A program made the translations under genes and the position numbers. The notes beneath the pieces were generated by a model. It saw nothing but the letters and a program-made list of their open reading frames with translations, had not been told where the DNA came from and made no database searches. This document shows, piece after piece, positions 46,268 to 48,675 of a stretch of 48,675 nucleotides of DNA (its first letter is position 1; every line of letters begins with the position of its first letter). Source of the DNA: an uncultured Gemmiger sp. (lineage in GTDB: Bacteria > Bacillota > Clostridia > Oscillospirales > Ruminococcaceae); assembly GCA_944382835.1 (NCBI GenBank), contig CALWNP010000017.1, positions 1 through 48,675 on the forward strand, read 5' to 3'.

Positions 46268-46765
46268 TTACAAGGCCAGCTCTGCCACCGCACGGCCCAG
46301 CGCCGCCAGGTCGGTCTCGTCGGGATGGGAGAGCGCCCGGTCAAAGTTGTCGATCATGGGCTGCCACTTTGCCGGGTCCTGGGCGGCCATGGCCTGGTAG
46401 CGCGCCCGCACCGGCGCCGGCATCCGGCCCTGGCACATATACCGCCCCACCACCCGGTTGGAGGGGTCCAGCGCCGCCTGGACCCGGTCCAGAATCTGGT
46501 CAAAGTAGGGCTGGCTGCCGCCAAAGCCGGCAGTGCCGAAGAGAAAGACCCGTTTGCCCCGCAATCCCTTCAGAAAGGCGGTGAGCTCCTCGTCGGCCTG
46601 GCCCTTGTCGGTCCAGAACCCCACAAAGAGCAGGCCGGCTTCGGCGGCGGCCGGGTCGGGCGCCCCAAAGTAGAGGCAGTCTTTTTCGCCCAGGGTGTCC
46701 CGGATGGTCTGGGCAAGACGGGCGGTGTTGCCGGTTTTGCTGCTGTATACAATGGCGTAGTTCAT
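46268..46765 (-). CDS. bilS: Flavodoxin-family protein, BilS-like
   Basis: A 165-residue protein starting MNYAIVYSSKTGNTARLAQT: the FMN-phosphate loop SSKTGNT is the flavodoxin signature, then FVGFWTDKGQADEEL and FLFGTAGFGGSQPYFDQIL (flavin-contact loops), ending in a helical part. It overlaps the reductase gene by 4 bases and closes the three-gene operon. In the published gut bilirubin-reduction locus a flavodoxin-like protein, BilS, is encoded beside BilR, presumably to deliver electrons. Assignment rests on sequence type and the exact gene order. Confidence 0.82.
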   Translation of the reverse strand: MNYAIVYSSKTGNTARLAQTIRDTLGEKDCLYFGAPDPAAAEAGLLFVGFWTDKGQADEELTAFLKGLRGKRVFLFGTAGFGGSQPYFDQILDRVQAALDPSNRVVGRYMCQGRMPAPVRARYQAMAAQDPAKWQPMIDNFDRALSHPDETDLAALGRAVAELAL

Positions 46766-47871
46766 CCTTGGTTCTCCTTTTCATAGATACAGTGAACGCC
46801 CTGGTGCTGCTGCAGCCCGCCCAGGCAGGCGCGGTTGCAGCGCAGACAGCGGTGGATTTCGGAAACCTGGCCCTGACGGACCTTCTGGGACCAGTCGGGG
46901 TCGGCAATGAGCTGGCGGGACATGGCGGCGCAGTCGATCCGGCCAGAAGCCAGCTGCGCCTCGATGAAATCGGGGTCGGACAGCCCGCCCACCCCGCACA
47001 GGGGCCGCTTTGTGTACTGCCGCACCCGGTCACAGAAGGGCAAAAAGCAGCCCTGGCCCCCGAAATCGGGGTGGTTCCGGGGCGGGATGGTGTCGGTGAG
47101 GCTGCCGTGGTTGGCCAGCGTCACATGGAAGCTGGTGACCCCTGCCGCCTCCAGCCGCGGGACAAAGACTTCCAGCTCCTCCAGCAGTACCCCGGCGTTG
47201 CCGTAATGGGGGTTCTCCTGCCGGACGGCCAGCTTGAAATCGATGGGGATGTCCGGCAGGGCCCGGCGCACCGCGGCCACCGCTTCCACCGCAAACCGGC
47301 TGCGCTTTTCGGGGCTGCCGCCGTAGAGGTCCTGGCGGTGGTTGAGCAGCGCGGAGGAAAAGCTGCCGCACATCCGGTCACCGTGCACCTGGATGGCGTC
47401 AAACCCGGCCTCTCGGGCCAGCTTGGCCGCCGGCCCGAAGGAGGTGGTGATCCTGGTCACCTTGCGGGCGGGCAGCCCGGTAATATAAGGCCCCGCCTGG
47501 CGGTTGAGCCGGCTGCGCAGTTCCTCCGGCTTGATCCGGCCCAGCAGCACCCCGGGGGCCTGGCCCAACAGCCACAGCAGGTCGGTGTCCGACTGGTGCA
47601 GCTGGGCGCAGGCCAGGGCGCCGCCTGCATGGATGGCCGCGCAGAGCCGCCGGTAGTAGGCCATGCCCTTGCGGTGGTAGAGCGAATGAGGGCCGTGTCG
47701 ACCCACCGGCACATCCCCCACAATCACCATGGCACAGCCGCCCGCGGCGATCCGCCCCAGCAGCTGTTCCTCCTGTTCCGGCGAAAGGCCCAGGGTGGTG
47801 GGGGCAAAGATAATCCGGTTTTTTAGGGTCAGTCCGCCCCATTCAAGGGGCTGAAAAATGGTTTGGTACAT
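46762..47871 (-). CDS. bilR: OYE-family flavin reductase with HGDR motif: bilirubin reductase BilR candidate
   Basis: A 369-residue enzyme starting MYQTIFQPLEWGGLTLKNRI with CAGGAGGGG upstream. It has an OYE/2,4-dienoyl-CoA reductase TIM barrel: ALACAQLHQSDTD, FDAIQVHGDRMCGSFSSALL, RQDLYGGSPEKRSRF (FMN loop), and at the C-terminus CLRCNRACLGGLQQHQGVHC, four Cys in the [4Fe-4S] arrangement. Instead of the usual HGAHGYL, the active site reads HGDR, with Asp165 and Arg166. To my knowledge HGDR is the diagnostic motif of bilirubin reductase (BilR), described with Asp and Arg at nearly the same positions in Clostridium symbiosum. It would turn bilirubin into urobilinogen in the gut. It is the short form, without a fused BilS domain. 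Confidence 0.87.
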   Translation of the reverse strand: MYQTIFQPLEWGGLTLKNRIIFAPTTLGLSPEQEEQLLGRIAAGGCAMVIVGDVPVGRHGPHSLYHRKGMAYYRRLCAAIHAGGALACAQLHQSDTDLLWLLGQAPGVLLGRIKPEELRSRLNRQAGPYITGLPARKVTRITTSFGPAAKLAREAGFDAIQVHGDRMCGSFSSALLNHRQDLYGGSPEKRSRFAVEAVAAVRRALPDIPIDFKLAVRQENPHYGNAGVLLEELEVFVPRLEAAGVTSFHVTLANHGSLTDTIPPRNHPDFGGQGCFLPFCDRVRQYTKRPLCGVGGLSDPDFIEAQLASGRIDCAAMSRQLIADPDWSQKVRQGQVSEIHRCLRCNRACLGGLQQHQGVHCIYEKENQG

Positions 47872-48292
47872 GGGAATCCCCTCCTGTTCGGAGCATCAGT
47901 TTTTGAAGCAAGGCCAGCAGTTGCTGCCGTTCCCCGGGGTCCAACCCCTGCAGCCGGGTTTCGTCCCACTGGCGGAACAGATCCCGGCACAGGGCAAAGG
48001 CCTGCTCCCCCTGCGGGGTCAGCCGCAGCAAATGGGCGCGGCGATCCCGGGGATTGGGCATCTGCTGTAAAAAGCCGCCCTGCTCCAGCTTGGTCAAACT
48101 ACGCGCCGTGTGTCCCCCATCCATCCGCAGTGCCTGGGCCAGCGCGCCGGGGGTACAGCCGGGGTGTTTGCCCACGTAGATCAGAAAGAACATCAGCCCC
48201 TGGGAAAGTCCGATCTCCCCCAGACGTTGGGTGCAGTATTCCTGAAACTCCCGCCGCAGCAGGGTGATGACAAGGGAAAAGGATGAGAACAT
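47843..48292 (-). CDS. bilQ: MarR-family regulator, BilQ-like
   Basis: A 149-residue protein starting MFSSFSLVITLLRREFQEYC, with AAAGGAGG upstream. The winged helix is clear: LAQALRMDGGHTARSLTKLEQGGFL (HTH) and NPRDRRAHLLRLTPQGEQAF (wing). It overlaps the reductase start by 29 bases, so all three genes form one tightly coupled operon. MarR proteins usually bind a small ligand and release their own promoter. Two TTGAC..GTCAA palindromes flank the -10 box. In the bil locus a MarR regulator (BilQ) stands in this position. Confidence 0.85.
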   Translation of the reverse strand: MFSSFSLVITLLRREFQEYCTQRLGEIGLSQGLMFFLIYVGKHPGCTPGALAQALRMDGGHTARSLTKLEQGGFLQQMPNPRDRRAHLLRLTPQGEQAFALCRDLFRQWDETRLQGLDPGERQQLLALLQKLMLRTGGDSHVPNHFSAP

Positions 48293-48308
48293 CGGCGGCC
48301 TCCTTTAT

Positions 48309-48348
48309 TTGACTAAGTCAAGTATATTCCATTGTATGACTTTGTCAA
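48309..48348 (-). promoter_or_regulatory. Promoter and MarR operators of the bil-like operon
   Basis: On the minus strand TTGACA (48348-48343), 16 bases, TATACT (48326-48321). A palindrome TTGACTTAGTCAA (48321-48309) lies just after the -10 and a related TTGACAAAGTCA (48348-48337) covers the -35, centres 27-28 bases apart. Confidence 0.75.
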
Positions 48349-48364
48349 GTAATTTCAGCCCTGT

Positions 48365-48675
48365 TCACAGAATGTTTGCACCTGTGCCGGGCACATGGAT
48401 ACAAAAAAGGCCCCCCCCGGAAAGTCCTTCCGTGAACCGAACCAGTAAAAACGGACAATAGACAAAATGCCCCCTGATGTAGGAAAATATAAGCTGCCGG
48501 ATGGACTTCATTAGACTGTTGGCGGCTCTGATTTCCCGGTTCAGGTTGCCGATATTCGTCTGGATACCACGCTTTTCCATCTGCCGGACAGCAGCCCCCT
48601 CATGGACAGTAGGGACAACATCAAGCCCCTGTCTGGCATAGGAACGCAAGTCCACACGCTCCGGGCGGTCATTGG
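48365..48675 (-). pseudogene. MobA/MobL relaxase remnant (runs off right edge)
   Basis: From the right edge the minus strand reads NDRPERVDLRSYARQGLDVV, then PTVHEGAAVRQMEKRGIQTN, NLNREIRAANSLMKSIRQLI: the RSY.RQG...PT.HLG....EKRGI..NREI pattern of MobA/MobL relaxases next to the catalytic core. About 62 residues are relaxase-like; after base ~48485 the frame continues with unrelated sequence (FSYIRGHFVYCPF) to a stop at 48365, far too early for this family. The remainder of the gene lies outside the window. It is a fragment of an integrative or mobilizable element. Confidence 0.75.

Overview
The window is a prophage (about 1-29.4 kb, its left end lying outside the window) joined to a stretch of bacterial chromosome (about 29.4-48.7 kb). 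The host looks like a Gram-positive gut Clostridia member of the Faecalibacterium/Gemmiger/Subdoligranulum kind. The reasons are: high G+C in both parts, strong AGGAGG-type ribosome binding sites, a SAM-I riboswitch before metK, an FMN riboswitch before an ECF riboflavin transporter gene, a large set of glycoside hydrolases, and a set matching the gut bilirubin-reduction genes. The genus is inference; no rRNA is present.

Prophage, right to left on the minus strand: a lambda-like switch at 23.6-24.6 kb (small HTH protein facing an XRE/S24 repressor); small early genes; a rolling-circle-type (HUH) Rep protein; a DUF1064 nuclease-like protein; a PAPS-reductase-family protein; an ArpU-like regulator; then a late operon. 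The late operon reads DNA methyltransferase, HNH nuclease, small-terminase candidate, large terminase, portal, MuF minor head protein, scaffold, HK97-type capsid, head-tail proteins, tail tube, tail chaperones (with a likely -1 frameshift), tape measure and tail-tip proteins. Lysis genes and the left attachment site are not in the window. A large serine recombinase lies at the right end.

Three AT-rich plus-strand or late-gene insertions look like accessory cargo. (1) 16.28-17.56 kb: an XRE regulator, an ImmA/IrrE protease and a 40-residue peptide, under a perfect consensus promoter, placed inside the lytic gene block. (2) 24.6-27.6 kb, between repressor and integrase, where lysogenic conversion and defence genes usually sit: a membrane-anchored DnaQ exonuclease with a BRCT domain, a small DUF898-type membrane protein, and a protein with two FtsK-gamma-like winged helices, an Mrr-type nuclease domain and two membrane segments. 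I consider this the best candidate for an undescribed system. (3) The 3' end of the MuF gene, which carries a JAMM-like metalloprotease motif and overlaps a small acidic gene, like a MuF toxin with its immunity protein.

Chromosome: a GNAT acetyltransferase; a beta-galactoside/beta-glucoside operon reading AraC regulator, GH3, GH2, GH3, GPH sugar symporter and LacZ-type GH2; metK under a SAM-I riboswitch; ribU under an FMN riboswitch; a divergent MscS channel; a MarR regulator-OYE reductase-flavodoxin operon that matches bilQRS, including the HGDR motif of bilirubin reductase; and, at the right edge, the broken end of a MobA/MobL relaxase. No rRNA, tRNA, CRISPR array or insertion sequence was seen.
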